A stretch of 64,000 bases of DNA from Dactylonectria macrodidyma (taxonomy: Eukaryota; Ascomycota; Sordariomycetes; Hypocreales; Nectriaceae). Under the pieces are notes generated by a model. The model saw nothing but the letters and a program-made list of their open reading frames with translations, was not told the DNA's origin and did not search any database. The stretch spans positions 1,674,001 through 1,738,000 of the forward strand of contig JAGMUV010000008.1 in NCBI GenBank assembly GCA_020744425.1, read 5' to 3'. A program made the position numbers and the translations under genes. Shown one piece after another: positions 47,420 to 59,987 of the stretch (positions within the stretch are counted from its first letter, which is position 1; each line of letters begins with the position of its first letter).

Positions 47420-50400
47420 CTTGGCGTTCGGTTGAGCCGCAGTTGATATTTTCCAGGCTGCAGCGGGTAGGCAAAAGAGACAAGGATGAGGCGCAGAGGT
47501 AGGAGTGAAATCAAGGTGCGGGCAGGCTTGATTCCAACCAACCAACGCTCAGAGATAGACAAGGCTGATGTACAAGCGTGCAGGTGGTGTGGTATTGTGT
47601 GACAGTGTGAGTGGGCAAGTTATGAGCTCCAAGAGAGTGTATGTGAGTGTGTGTGCGCTCTTGGTGGATGCGGACTACTTTTCAACCCAGTTGAACGAGG
47701 GGAGCAACGAAGCTGGTATCATGCAACGTTGAAGGTCTCTGTGACAGGGTAATTGGTTACTCAAGAAGCCTAGCGAGTTGATCTCCCGTCCGTTCAAAGC
47801 CGAGTTTTTTTGGTGTCGTGGCCCAATGGTTGGTTGGTTTAATGCAAAGAAGGGCGTCACAGTGCGATGGGTTGGCGTGAGATTTTTTTTCTTTTTCTTT
47901 GCCGACAAGGCCCTCCATCATTTTTCCCCTTCCGGCGGTTACTTTTCGGGTTACTCATGTCCAGGCGCTACAAGTTTGCTGTCCTGAGGTAGGGCCCGAA
48001 TTTGGATGAGCACTTGGCCCGTGCACGGCTAGAAACGACGTCCAAAGACACGTGCTTGATAGACTCAGCGGCTCATTGAGAGTGTCTCACTTGGGAGTAA
48101 GAACGAGATAAACGTAAGTTTCGCATGTGCCAGATGAAAACTAGCCCTTGCATTTTCAATGACAACATTGGGCGTCCTCCGAGGCACTTACTGTGCGAAT
48201 ATCGGAAGTCTTATTTTTGTTTCTTTGTCGCCGCCGGAACAACAACCCCGCGATTTTGGGTCCAAGACCGCAGGAAAGAGAGTCGAGGATCCAATCAAGA
48301 TGGACGAAGATCCCCCAAGTCCGTCATGCAGTGGGTGATGTGGGACGGGGGAGGCCCGTATTTGCTAACTGGGTTGAAGTATCGGCGCGCGTGAGCAAAT
48401 AGAAGGCAAGCAGGCTGGCAGGCAACTGAGGGACAATCCTGACACGCTTTTCCCTCTTTCCTAGCTGCATGCCTGTGTCAAGTCAATGCTAGGATGGGGC
48501 GTCTTTGGAAGTTAGTATAGGAAAGTAGAGTACAGTACAACTTTACGTGTAGTTTTTAACGCTACGGCACGCCGCTGAATAGCCTCGGCTGGAATATTGG
48601 CTTCACGGTGCTAGTATGCAAGGTGGAGCGAAGGAGTGCAGGCACTGTGGACAGTTTCAATGTCTCTGGGTTCAGTTACGAATGGAGCGGTGTGAGTTCG
48701 GTAGGAGGGAAGCAGAGTTGCAATCTGCGAAAAGCGTGACAACTGGCAGAGGCTTGAAAAGAGGCTCCTCACCGTTGAAGTTGCCATGTCTCGCTTCACT
48801 ACGAGCCCATGTGCTGCATAGGTAGGTCGAGACCTTAATAAAGCACTGTTCAAATGCAGGTTGGCAGCTCTTCTGAATCGCTGCTTGACACTGACTGCAG
48901 CAAGGTGCATGCCAAGGCAACACTCCGTCATCGGGACGTTGAACACGTTGCAGAGCCGAGCTCCTTGGGAACACAATGGGACAGGAAAAAAGATGTGACA
49001 TGACAGGACAGGAACGAGACCCAGATTGGGGGGCCGACCAGCCAAGCCTGCCCATTCGGTACCATTAGCTTGCGGCGGCTCCTGCGAGGAAAAAAAAAAA
49101 AACCTGGATGTTCAGCAGGACCAGGGAGGAGGGTCTAAAATCGGAGGGCATAAAAATAAAAGCCTTCGCTGTGACTGGCCGGAGCTCCCTGGACCACCCG
49201 CTGCGAAGCACTGTCAGTTGACGTGCCTAGCGAATTGTCCACTGATAATGGGAGGCTTGCAGTGCGTGTGCCCCCTGTGGTCCCCTCCAGCTCCCCTTGA
49301 CTAGAAGACATGCCCCACAACCCCGCCTGTGCTTGCTCCGTACTGTCCACCCGTAGAAGCATCTCCAGGTAAGGTATTAATTGTACATTTTATGTACCCG
49401 AAGAGCAGGCTGCACGAGGCAGTTGGAGGCGATGGCGGTACCTTCTACATAGTACAATGCGTTGCTCCACCGGCCCTGAAATGCCGTCGCCTGCAGGTTG
49501 GAGAGGCAGACACGGGCAGGCTGCAGTTTGTTCTTGCATATTTCCCTCCCCCATGCACAAGGTAACCAGAACTGGCTGGCTGTCATGAGAAGGGGGCCTG
49601 ACGTGATGCAGCCGCCCTAATTACAAGCATTTGTTTATCCGATGACATGGTGGTTATATCTCTCAGTTGCATCTTAAAGCGTCGTGTGAGCGATGATGAA
49701 TAGCCGCAACTGGACAGGACAATGCCCGAGGATTCCATTGGCGGGGACGGGGGGAGGATTTCCCCAAGTACCGCGGGTGTACATAGTGCAATCGAGGCTT
49801 TCGCACTGACAAAGAACTCACCCGCAATTGGATGCATCGCGATCGAGAGCATCGGATTATTGGAGACGGATTCACGCCTCCATCTCTCCGAGCACCGGTG
49901 GACCGGGTTTCGCCAATGTTGAGTTCACGCGCATCAAAGTTTTTTCTTTCCTTTTTCCACTCCCTTTCCCCTCTCCAGGCGTTTTCCGTGGCTCCGGGAC
50001 ACAGGGCGAGACTTGACTCATTCGGGGTAGACGAGTCACGAATGTTCTGCGTTGTGTCTTGCGCCAGGTGCCATATTTTGTTCCATGGAAACGTCGCTCC
50101 GTTCTGCGGGCTGGCATGTACCTGGGGGGTACCTTACCGGTACGGGCTGGGCGTCCGTGATGGTGGGATGGGGTGATGATATCCACCGGTTCACCTCGAT
50201 TCATCACCACCACCACCACCACCACTACCTCTACCTCCAACACTACGTGCAACTACGTGCAAGACTACTCTTGCGCATCATCTAGCGATGTTCTTCCATC
50301 ATTGTGACCTCGTCTCAGCTTTGTTCCCCGCTGCCAAAAGTTAATTCGGAAGATGGGGTCCCCGAATCATGGTTCTTCTCCTCGGTTGCTTTAAATCCTG

Positions 50401-51672
50401 CATGACACCCTCTCTCTCCCTGCAAGATATTGCGTTGCGATTAATTCAAAAGCAAACCATCGTGACGCGAGGAAAATAACGGACCTGGGATGATTGTCCA
50501 TTGCCATCTACCCTCTCCACTTTATTGTCCCCTCTTTCGAGACCCTTTCCTTTCATCCTTTGTCTCGCCATTCCGTCAGCTGCTTATTGCTACTGGGCCC
50601 TACCCCCAGTGATTCTGGATTTTCCAGGTTCCATCTGAGTCTCTGCTCCGACTTCGCCCCTTGGTTTGGCTGCCGACAAAACAAGAAAGGGACCCAAAAA
50701 GAGAACCACTGGGCCTCTGACGTTCACGGATTCAGCACGTTGCAACGTCGATATTGAATGCAACGCACCGACATACTGCATCCGGCTGTGTGAGACAGTG
50801 CAGACTGCAGGCCGCAGAACTGCAGAGGACTTGTTCGCGTCTCCCCTGTTCCTCCGTGGAGCATCCCATCCTAGAAACGCCAATCTCGGTGCTTCGACGA
50901 CGCAGCAGCCGCCGTCTCCAACGCCAACGCACGCACGCACGCGCGCACACAGATTTCCAATCCCGCCTCCATTGCCTCGCTCCAAAATCCCCCCACTCCA
51001 ACTCGCACTTCGACCAGGCCCAGCCCCAGGCTCGCAGGCTCCAGGCCAACCGTCCCCGGTCCCGTCCTGAGTCGAGACAGCGACTGCGCCAATACCAGTA
51101 CCGGTACCAGTATTAGTACCAGTGCGCTGGTCTGCATTGGCCTGAACGGCTCCGTACTGTTCCCCCAAGCCCTCGCTCCAACTGTCATCGCAAGGTACTT
51201 GTGAGGTACTCTTCTAGAGTGGCGGGCTTCCTCCAACCAAGACAGGTCCGGTCTAACCCCAGCGGGCCATTGAAAAAAAAAAAAAAGAAGTCGCCGGGTT
51301 TCGCCTCGCAAAACCCTTCGCCTCGCCTCGTCTCGTCTCGAACTTCGACTCGACTCGATTTGGCTCAATCCCTTCTCGGGTTGCTCCTTGTCAGTCGTCA
51401 TTGACACAGCTCTCCCCTCGTCGTGCTCAATCCGGCTTTGAGCTTGCCCTTACCTTCCCCAGACACCCTCACGTCCTTTGCTAGTTCCTTCTTCCTCCTG
51501 CTCAATCCCTCGTCATCGGTCGGCGCCCCCTCCGATTCCGCCCCTCCAACTCCCGCTCTCCGTATCCGTCCGCCACCTGTTGTTGGACCTTCAGATCAGG
51601 TTTCTTGGTCTGCGCTGCAACAACCTCACTCTTCCATCTCGACAAGCCAATCTCAGCGCACTCACCGCCATT
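47420..51672. other. 4.2-kb intergenic region before the PRPP synthetase gene
   Basis: No gene supported. Contains a (CAC)n run (50202-50223), a CCAGTA/CCGGTA palindromic tandem block (51092-51121) and, from about 50.4 kb to the start codon, the pyrimidine-rich leader of the PRPP synthetase gene. The frame upstream of that ATG is open to 51478, but it contains no in-frame ATG. Confidence 0.5.
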
Positions 51673-53065
51673 ATGGTGCGCAATATCGTTATCCTGGGCG
51701 GCAACTCCCACCCCCAGTTGACCGAGAGCATTTGCAACATCCTCGGTATCCCTCCTAGCAATCGCATCCTCTCAAAATTCTCGGGCGGCGAAAGCCGCTG
51801 CGAGATCAAGGACTCGGTCCGTGGGAAGGATGTCTACATCATCCAGTCCGGCTCCGGCCATGTCAACGACAACCTTATTGACCTCTGCATCATGATCTCC
51901 GCCTGCAAGACCGGCTCTGCCAAACGTGTCACTGCCGTTGTGCCTCTCTTCCCCTACTCCAGGCAGCCCGACTGGCCTTACAACAAGTCCGGCGCTCCTC
52001 TCTCCCAGTCCTCGGGCTCGACTAAGAAGGACTACACATTCGAGAGCGTCCCAGCTACACCCCGCCCTGGTGCTCCCAGGTCTGTCGGCCTGGCCAATGG
52101 CGTCAACAACCTCACCGAGAAACTCGCCAAAACTTCCTTTGCCAGTGAAGGCACTAACGGCGCCGCGACAAATGGCAACACTAACGGTGATCATTTCGCT
52201 GCCCCACGCCGTTCCGATACCATCTCCAGCAACAGCTCTGCTCGTGGCCACCATGCCGACGGCTCAGTGTCATCACAGAGAAGCTACACCACCCACGACT
52301 ACGAAAACCCTCACAACGTCAACGCCTTCCAAGGCAAGCCCGGCTATAAGCAGTGGGTCGCCCAGGCTGGCACCCTCGTTGCCGACCTGCTCACTTGCGC
52401 CGGCGCTGATCACATCATCACCATGGATCTTCATGACCCGCAATATCAAGGCTTCTTCGATATCCCCGTCGACAACCTCTACGGCAAGGCATTGATCCAA
52501 AATTACATCCGAACGAGCCTCTCCAAATACCAAGACGCCGTCATCGTCTCCCCCGATGCCGGAGGCGCAAAGCGTGCCACGCTCATCGCCGACAGCCTCA
52601 ATATGGATTTCGCTCTCATTCACAAGGTAATTAAATTCTGTATCAATGTTCCCCTCCCCGTGCAAAACTCATGTAATCCCTCAGGAACGCCGACCCACTC
52701 GGTTTACCGAGCATCGCAACGCCAGCATGATGCTTGTTGGCGAAGTCGCAAACCGCATCTGCATCCTTGTCGATGACATCGTGGACACAGCCAACACCAT
52801 AACCCGCGCCGCCAAGCTCTTGAAAAAGGAGGGCGCAACTAAGGTGTATGCCCTCCTGACCCACGGCGTCTTCAGCGGTGACGCCGTTGCCCGCATCAAC
52901 GCCTCTAGCATTGACAAGATTCTCGTCACCAACTCTGTTCCCCAATCCGAACACCGCCGATTATGTCCGAAGTTGGAGGTCATCGACATTTCCCCGGTCT
53001 TTGCCGAGGCTATCCGCCGAGTTCACCACGGCGAGTCCATCAGTGTGCTCTTCCAGCACAATTGA
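51673..53065 (+). CDS. Ribose-phosphate pyrophosphokinase with a large insertion (Prs1/Prs5 type)
   Basis: Exons 51673-52626 and 52685-53065 give 444 aa. Core PRS motifs are visible: [15 protein letters not shown] (6-20), [20 protein letters not shown] (89-98), [16 protein letters not shown] (250-265), [10 protein letters not shown], and the PRPP-binding loop [12 protein letters not shown] (345-356). The enzyme makes PRPP from ribose-5-phosphate and ATP for nucleotide, His and Trp synthesis. Between [19 protein letters not shown] and GYKQWVAQA lies a 115-residue Ser/Asn/Thr-rich insertion (about 112-226). It takes the place of the short loop of the bacterial enzyme. Non-homologous insertions are known in yeast Prs1 and Prs5, where they link PRPP synthesis to cell-wall integrity; I cannot decide which paralogue this is. 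The intron is 58 nt. Confidence 0.93.
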
Positions 53066-54268
53066 GCTCCATACACCGAAACCTCCTCATGACAGTCACC
53101 AACCTCACTATACCACCGCAGCACAACAACGGCGTTTTATTCCAGCATGGGGGACTCGGCACCCAGTTTATCGACATCCTTGTTTTCTTTCCGCCCACCC
53201 TCATGGGGCAAGTTCGCCCACCCACCACCCCCACGTCGCGACGCTCTGCCATCACCTGGCACCGCATTTCTTTGATCTCTGATCTCTGATCTGGGTCGTT
53301 TTCCTTTGGAGTTCGCCCGGGAACTCCTCGTGTCATGTTGCATGTATCTCATCTGTTACGCCCTGGTTTGCAGACATCTGTTTTCCACATTTCTTACCCC
53401 ACCCCCAAGATTGTATCCTGCCAGGATACTTGGTATCGTCGCTCTCGCGCGCGAGTGGACTTAAGAAAGACGGGACTTGGTGGAAACGGTGGCATTGCGG
53501 ATCGGAGGACGGGTCTTGCTGATTTCTGCTCTGCTACACCATGTCATCCATTCCCTAACCACATCCCCTGTCTGTCATTTCTTGGTTCATTTCTTGCTAC
53601 ACACACAAAAAACTCAGAGGTGGCCATGTACACTTTGCTCCCCGTTTCCAGGGGATGAAGATGCGATGGACAAAAGAAAACTCCCTCTCGAGGCTCGTCA
53701 TATCGCAAATCTACACCCATAGAAGTAAAATCGATCGTAGACTTTGGACAAATACTAGACAGGATTCAAGGCCTGGGTTTCACTGCGGGGCGCTTGTTTG
53801 CCGTTTCGTGACGTCCCGGGCCTGAAGCCAGCAGTCCACGCAAATGGTAACGCTGGATGTATAATGAAAATAACAAAACAAGATTCTAAGCAAAACTATT
53901 TATCACCCTCTGCTGTGATTTTACTCTTTCCGCTACGTAGTTTGTGCACAAGGTGTCATAACAATTCATTCATCATTTTATTCATTCGTCGCGAACAGAA
54001 AGGTGTAGCAGTTTTTACCCCGGGTCGTCTAACTTGCTATCTTCGTCCCTGGTTCATTCTAGATAACATCCCTTATCAATGAGACGATACTCATCCGATA
54101 CCCAGCCAGTCTTATCTTGTTGAGGGAAGTGACAAATCCAAACGCCGGATCCATTGCAAATTGTGAACAAAAGCAGCCACAAACAGAAGCCAAATTAATG
54201 CTCACAAGGTTGGTGATACGAGTCCGTGGGGTAGGGCATAGAGTCGCGTTGGGGCAGGTAGTGCTCGC
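53066..54268. other. Intergenic between convergent PRS and PARP/UBC genes
   Basis: 1.2 kb of 3' flanking sequence from two converging genes, becoming A/T-rich near 53.8-54.1 kb. No gene or element recognised. Confidence 0.55.
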
Positions 54269-57200
54269 CTACCTGAACCCAAACCCGGGTGATGACGAAG
54301 CAGCCAGCATGTCGAAATCCGAGGGGAGTTGCCACCCATGCCCAGCCACGGCACGACGGAACGCGTCCATGGCCTCCCCGATGCTGTAGTCGCTGGTTCC
54401 AAAGGGTGGGCTGCGATCGAGGTGCGCCGGAGGGTTCATGTCGCACAGATTCATGCGGATCTCGAGAAAGACCTTTTCGAGCGTGAGGGCGGCCGTCCAA
54501 CCCGAGTTAGTGAGAAGCTCGGAGCAGATGGCACCACCAGCGGTAACATGGCCGCCGCCGCCCTGTGAGAAAGGGAGGAATCGCGGGCGGACGACCCGGA
54601 CAAAGGGTGGGGAGAAGGGGAACGAGGCACCAAAGCGAAATTCTAAGACGATGCTGGAGCAACCGGCCCGCATCATGTCCTGGGCCAGAGGAAGCTCGTT
54701 GTTGAAGCTGTGCAACTCGACATACCAGAGGAACAGATTGTTGATCTTGTCAAAGTCGATATACCAACCATTGTCAGTAATGTCATTCCGAGACTGTATC
54801 CGCTGGAGTTCCATAATCTCTTTGTTGATACGGTGAAGCGCCTCGGGGGAGGAGGATGCCCAAGTGGGCTCGGGAACGTTTGGAAGCGATTTCAAGTCAA
54901 GCGTGCCGGGCATAAATTCCGTCAATGTCGTGTCGTCCGTAGAGGCGCTGCCTCGAGCGTTCTTAGATTCCTGCATTGCTGTTGTCAGCTTGAACGGCCG
55001 CGACAATTCCATGCCAGAGTCCTCTGATGAACGTCGTCGTTGCCGCACCATTAAAGTATCACCATCTCCATCATCAAAATCTGAGAGGTCGTGGACATCG
55101 TCCTTCATCGTGTCTTCGCCGTCTGCTTCACGACAGGCCTCGGCCAATGGGAGAGCACTCGGCATGCCATCAGATGCTTTGTTTGTCAATGATTGCCGGC
55201 GCCTAGCCGGAATTGCTGAAAGGGGAATTTGGATATCGCATCTCTTAGGGCCTACCAACGACCGGGCAGGGTCCTGAGTAAGGTAACCAGGCGAATCGTT
55301 TACCAGTGGCTTCGGCAACGGTTGTGCGCTGGCCATCCGATCAGGCTTTACTCGCACGAAGAGATATCGGCATTGTATCCATTCGACTTTGTCGACAACG
55401 TAGTGTGGATTGGATGAGACAAACTTCTCAGGCTTGTTGATGATTTCACAGATACTTATCGCGGATGAGATGTGCAACACAGAGTTGGGCCAGCCATTGC
55501 ACTAGGGAGAGAATTGCGTTAGTGTCATCTTGCTTAGAGAAAAGGCTGTACCATCAATCCATCGTGCCTTTAGACTTACCGGGCGTGTGGGAAAAACTCT
55601 AGTAAATCCCGAGTACCCGTTGCTGACTGAGAAGTCATGGCTGAAGTACACGCCGTTTCCGAATGCACGGCCGTGGAGACTCGTTGAAAAGTCGAGACCA
55701 GTCCGGATAATGCCATGCCAACTGCCTAGTGGACTGCCATGCCAAGCGAATAGACTTGGAAAAGACGTTTGCACTCCATTGACCTGTCCCTCCTTTTCTA
55801 GTTCTCGAATGAACATCTGTTCCTTCTCAGGTGAGCCCTGGGCAAAACGGAACTGCATCCAGGTCCCATCCATGCCCTGGACCCTATTCGGATGGGTTGT
55901 CGGCAACACCTCAATAGGTTTGTCGGAACTCACTGCATCCTCATCCGGATATTTTTGGTTTGGAACGGCATCATCCTGGACAATGAATGATCGATTTGAA
56001 GCGACAATCCAGTTCAGCAAGGCTAGTGTCGACGGGTCCATGCGCTTCCATGATTTCACGAACCGGCCAGGCTGTTCCATTAAGTATCCTCTCATCTCCA
56101 AAACCGAGGGAATTGCATGTGTCATAAACATGAGGCAGTTGTTGCGCTCACTGGCTTCCATCTCGTCAATGTCTTGGTGATACTGGAAGAGTAATACCTT
56201 CAACCACTCGGCACTAGGATGTGTTGACTGGGTTGTCGCTCCAGCAGGCAAAGGGGATATCACATTGAAGGGCTCCGTTGTCGTTTTAACGATTCGAAAT
56301 GTACACCTCTCGCCAGTGACAGATTCGATAACACAGATATGTCGTTCCAGACCTATTCCTATTTGTTAGCACCTAAACTTGATTCATGTGCAAAAGTCGT
56401 ATCCAGCATATTTCGCAATTCTTTAACATACCTCCAGTCATGATGGACATTGATGGCATTGGATCGATGTCTTTGACAACTAGAAGTACAAAATTTCCTT
56501 CCTTGACGGTGCTGTATGAGATGTAATCATCACTGTCGAATCTGATCGTCTTCTCCTTGAAGCACACTTCGACTTCGATGTGCTTGCCTGGCTCGCGTAA
56601 GCTTCCGGTGTTGACGCATCTCAAATTCAGACCCGTAGGAAACTCGCGAAGCCGGTTCCCAACTACAGCAGAGTAGAAGAAACTGATAAGTAGGTCAACA
56701 ACATATGGGTTGTGGATTATTTCGTGCTCAATACTCTGTCCAAAACCCAACGCGAGATATTGGTAAAGACAGAGTGGGTTGTCGCAAACGTATGGTTTGA
56801 CCGCTTCAAAGGCTTGCTTCATACTTTGATGGCATACCATGCAATATTTTGTGCATTTGACCAGTCTTTGAAGACCAAATTGCATAGCCACAAGTGGGAT
56901 GTTGAGGTCTTCTGGTTGGTCCGTCACATAGTCATGTTGGAGGAATGGGGCGTCAAATTCATTCTCGGTGGGGTTTTCGCTTTGATCCTCGGCTTCTGGA
57001 ACGTCGGCCACTTCTTCGGACTGCCTGCGGCGGTGAGTCCCTCGAGTCAGATTGAATCTGTGAGCCTGTGCTTGGTTCCAGGTGAGTTTTTCCTGTTGTC
57101 TGACGAGGAGAAGACCTAGGAACTCCCGGTTTAGTAGTGAGTCCAGGGAATCTGACATGCATAACGGCATGAATTTGTCACCAACCCCCTCTGCACTGGA

Positions 57201-58144
57201 TACCGTATGTTCTTCCTCATGGCCTCCTTTGCTGTTAAATCCCTTGGGATCAAATGCTGATCTAGTGGTGGACAGACAGGGTCGAGGGCCAGGACACTTG
57301 CCAAACCGAAACTCCAGAGTTGACTGATCTGAAGGGAGTCTAAGAAACTCTGAGGCGGGTAGATAGCCCATAGAAATCCTGACAAGCATGATGATGTGGT
57401 CGGAATTCTTGAGATCCCATGCTTCTAGGGCTTCGTCCGGAATCCCTAATTTCGAGACACGGATGGCAAGTGAAAATATTCCCCTAGCTTGGTCGGCAAT
57501 ATCCATGGCCAAAAGACATACAAAGTAGCCGGCCGAGCTCGCTTGTCGCATATCTCGCTTGAAACGCTTCACGAACTCTAGGTCGTTAACGATGGGGTTG
57601 TGTCTCCACGCCGTGCTGCTAGGCGGCAACGGATCAAGGTCCATCTGGAACTCCTCATCGTAGTCAGAATAATCTGTGGCATCGAGGCCAGAATCTATTT
57701 CTGCAAAACCATCACCGTAGCCATCGTCGGTAGAACCAAGGCCATCGGTAGTCTCTGTAGTAGTGGTAGACTCCAGCTTGGCTGTCAGCCTCGTCGAAAT
57801 GAAGTCGAGGATTTGCGGAACATGCTTTCCTGTAGCGTCGGTGGCAAGTTCTTCCAGCAAAGCAACCAGATCCTTTCCGACATTTTCTGAAGATGTGAAA
57901 ATCAAGAATCCGGAGGACTTGGGGTAGGAGTCGACATCTGCTAGTCGTTAGCGTCATCGTAGCTGTCGACGGTGTACAGGCACACACCTGTAGCTAGGGC
58001 TTGGATCTCGATGGGAGCAAGATTTGGCGCGGTATAGGTGAAGACGATCTCTCCGTCAGAATCCCCTCTTCGTATTTCCGAAACCCTCTCACAAGGAGAA
58101 GAAGCCGCTTCCTTGACATCGGCGTTGAACTGTCTGAGGCCCAT
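54269..58144 (-). CDS. PARP6/8-like ADP-ribosyltransferase fused to a UBE2Q-like E2 domain
   Basis: Exons (minus) 58144-57988, 57937-56432, 56352-55580 and 55501-54269 give 1222 aa with frame kept at every join. Order: an RWD-like N-terminus (about 1-105, with DSYPKSSGFLIF); an acidic linker; a Cys-rich segment (C414, C418, C421, C437, C442) like that of PARP6/8; the PARP catalytic domain (about 720-862). The nicotinamide-pocket His is H759 (FAWHGSPLGSWHGIIRTG) and the Tyr is Y790 (GNGVYFS). No clear catalytic Glu is seen, so mono-ADP-ribosylation is expected. A disordered linker follows (865-1030). The C-terminal ubiquitin-conjugating fold (about 1032-1195) has its likely active Cys at C1138 in GGAICSELLTNSGW and lacks HPN, as in UBE2Q. 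Such PARP-E2 fusions exist in Pezizomycotina; substrates are unknown. The exon 2 acceptor is a NAGNAG (TAGCAG), so one residue is optional. Confidence 0.88.
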
Positions 58145-59186
58145 CGTAGAACCTTGGGGCGTATCGAGGCCCTGGTCTCTTCGCGTGATTCTGGCTGTCC
58201 TGATCCGAGGTGGGGCAGGGCAAAAAACGAGAGGAACCGTCTGTGGAGCAACCCACTGCTCCAAGGTCGCCAGGTAAACCCACTTATTTAGATAAACTGA
58301 TTGGTCTTTCGAAAAACTCGCTGAATAAGCAGGATTCTAGGCAAGCACAAGGAACCGTTGCCTAATACAAATGCTAACAGACTTTCAGTACATCAGGTGC
58401 CTCGCTTAAAGACCAATCTGTAAAGGAGGTGTATGCTACATATTAGCCGGTTTTGAAGCTTCCAATGTTAATTGCACTGAATGGCTTGCCATACGCCGCC
58501 GGCGCTCGTTAGGGGAGGTGGGCGCTTTCCAGTCCCAAAACGAATTGATTGCCGTGGCTATCCCTCTTTGGGTAGGGAAGAATTATGAGTCCCCGCCTGA
58601 GATCGGGCAAAAGCGAGCCAATTTATGCATCTGTCTGATGCGCCATCTCACACCTTTCCTGATTCGCGACAGCGTCTTGGCACCTATGCCATATCGGACT
58701 TGAAACAAGAGCTTAAACGGGCGGGGCTATTGTCAAAACGATCTCGTTTCTGGTAGCGGTTTACACTGGGTCAGTTGCTGAAGGCATTCGATGTCATGAA
58801 GCTCCAGTGATCACAACCATCGATTTTGTTTTTAAGGAGCAGCGCCTGAGCCAATCGATCGACAAGCAGCTAAACCTAGTGAACACAATCCAGGCTCAAC
58901 CATTGACAACGTCAAGGGTCTACTCGGCAAGATTGGGTTCTTTGAAGACAGCGGAAGCTAGAGCGAGTACCTTTACGCAGTACCACTTTGTGGGTAAGCT
59001 CCAAACCATAGTTGAAAGAGAGGTCATATCAGTGTGCCAGGACCTTCCATGTTGTATTGTGGCGGTTGTAGAACTTGACATCTGGCCCTTTGGTACTGCT
59101 GCGAATTCCCCTGGGTATGCCGCAACGGATTCAGAGGATGGACATCTGCATGGATAGGCTGTTGAAGCGTCCTCCAGTGTGCAACC
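58145..59186. other. Intergenic between the PARP/UBC and P-loop genes
   Basis: 1 kb with no supported gene. A 116-codon open frame at 58807-59157 (plus) lacks family features. This stretch should contain the PARP/UBC promoter (right of 58144) and the 3' end of the P-loop gene. Confidence 0.45.
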
Positions 59187-59987
59187 TCACTCCACCTCCA
59201 TACCCTGTTGGAACCCGATTATTCCCATCAGACGGTTGACAGAGAGTTCCACCGGCCCGCTCACATCTAAGGCCTTGAAGATAAGCCTAGTTGACCCGTC
59301 GCTTTTGTTGAGTGGCTGAATTAGGCGATGTTCACGCACCAGGTCTCGGAGGATACGTACGTCCGTCAGCTTCGTCTTTGACCCTTGGCAGCGCTGAGGA
59401 CTCCTGATGCGTTCCTCGAGGGACGCTCGATCGCAGTGCGCATTTATCCAGATGATGGGCACGTCGGTGGCGCGCACTATGTCGAGGTGCTCCTGGAGGA
59501 AGGCGGCGTCCCTCTCATTATCCTCGACCAGGCATGCCGTCATGAGGATGATGTCGCCATGCTGAGCACGATTTCTTAGCTGTTTGAAGATTGGTGCTCG
59601 CACCATGCGGCGTAGTTCATGGTGCTCGTCGCTGCGACCTGGTATAACCGCTACTACGGGGTCAATCAGCAGATGGTTGTCCAAAAGGCAGGTCGTGTCG
59701 GCAGGCAGAAGCTGCTTGGCCCGCTTGAGAATGGTGAGCTTTCCAGTACCCGGAAAGCCGTTTAAGACGACTATCCTACCGCCAGAGGTGTTTTGGCATA
59801 ACTTGATCTCAAGAAGGGGCGGAATCGGTGTGTGGTATGCGCTATTGTTGACGACTAAGTCTTCATCCCCCCGCGGTATCGCCATAGTGGCCTCTGTAAA
59901 CGCTGTGTACAGGACGACGGGAATAACGGGTGTTGGTTTTGAGCATAAGAATGTAGAGAAGTCTGCACAGAAGCTCTGGCCTACCAT
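59187..59987 (-). CDS. P-loop kinase-like ATPase (AAA_33-like), function unknown
   Basis: Single exon, 266 aa. The Walker A variant GFPGTGKLT (77-85) follows a hydrophobic strand RIVVLN. Leu replaces the usual first Ser/Thr after Lys, a form common in this fungal group. Further conserved blocks are CLLDNHLLIDPV, RSDEHHELRRMVR, a Walker B-like strand DIILMTACL, DVPIIWINAHCDRASLEERI and RSPQRCQGSKTKLTDVRILRDL. The fold resembles small-molecule or nucleoside kinases; the substrate is not deducible. Translation may start at M35 (59885, MAIPRGDED) instead of M1, because the first 34 residues are poorly conserved in character. The P-loop family is clear, the function is not. Confidence 0.7.
   Translation of the reverse strand: MVGQSFCADFSTFLCSKPTPVIPVVLYTAFTEATMAIPRGDEDLVVNNSAYHTPIPPLLEIKLCQNTSGGRIVVLNGFPGTGKLTILKRAKQLLPADTTCLLDNHLLIDPVVAVIPGRSDEHHELRRMVRAPIFKQLRNRAQHGDIILMTACLVEDNERDAAFLQEHLDIVRATDVPIIWINAHCDRASLEERIRSPQRCQGSKTKLTDVRILRDLVREHRLIQPLNKSDGSTRLIFKALDVSGPVELSVNRLMGIIGFQQGMEVE

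Noticed and set aside
51478..51672. 65-codon N-terminal extension of the PRPP synthetase
   Set aside because: It begins with TTG and has no in-frame ATG before 51673; the family start [10 protein letters not shown] fits.
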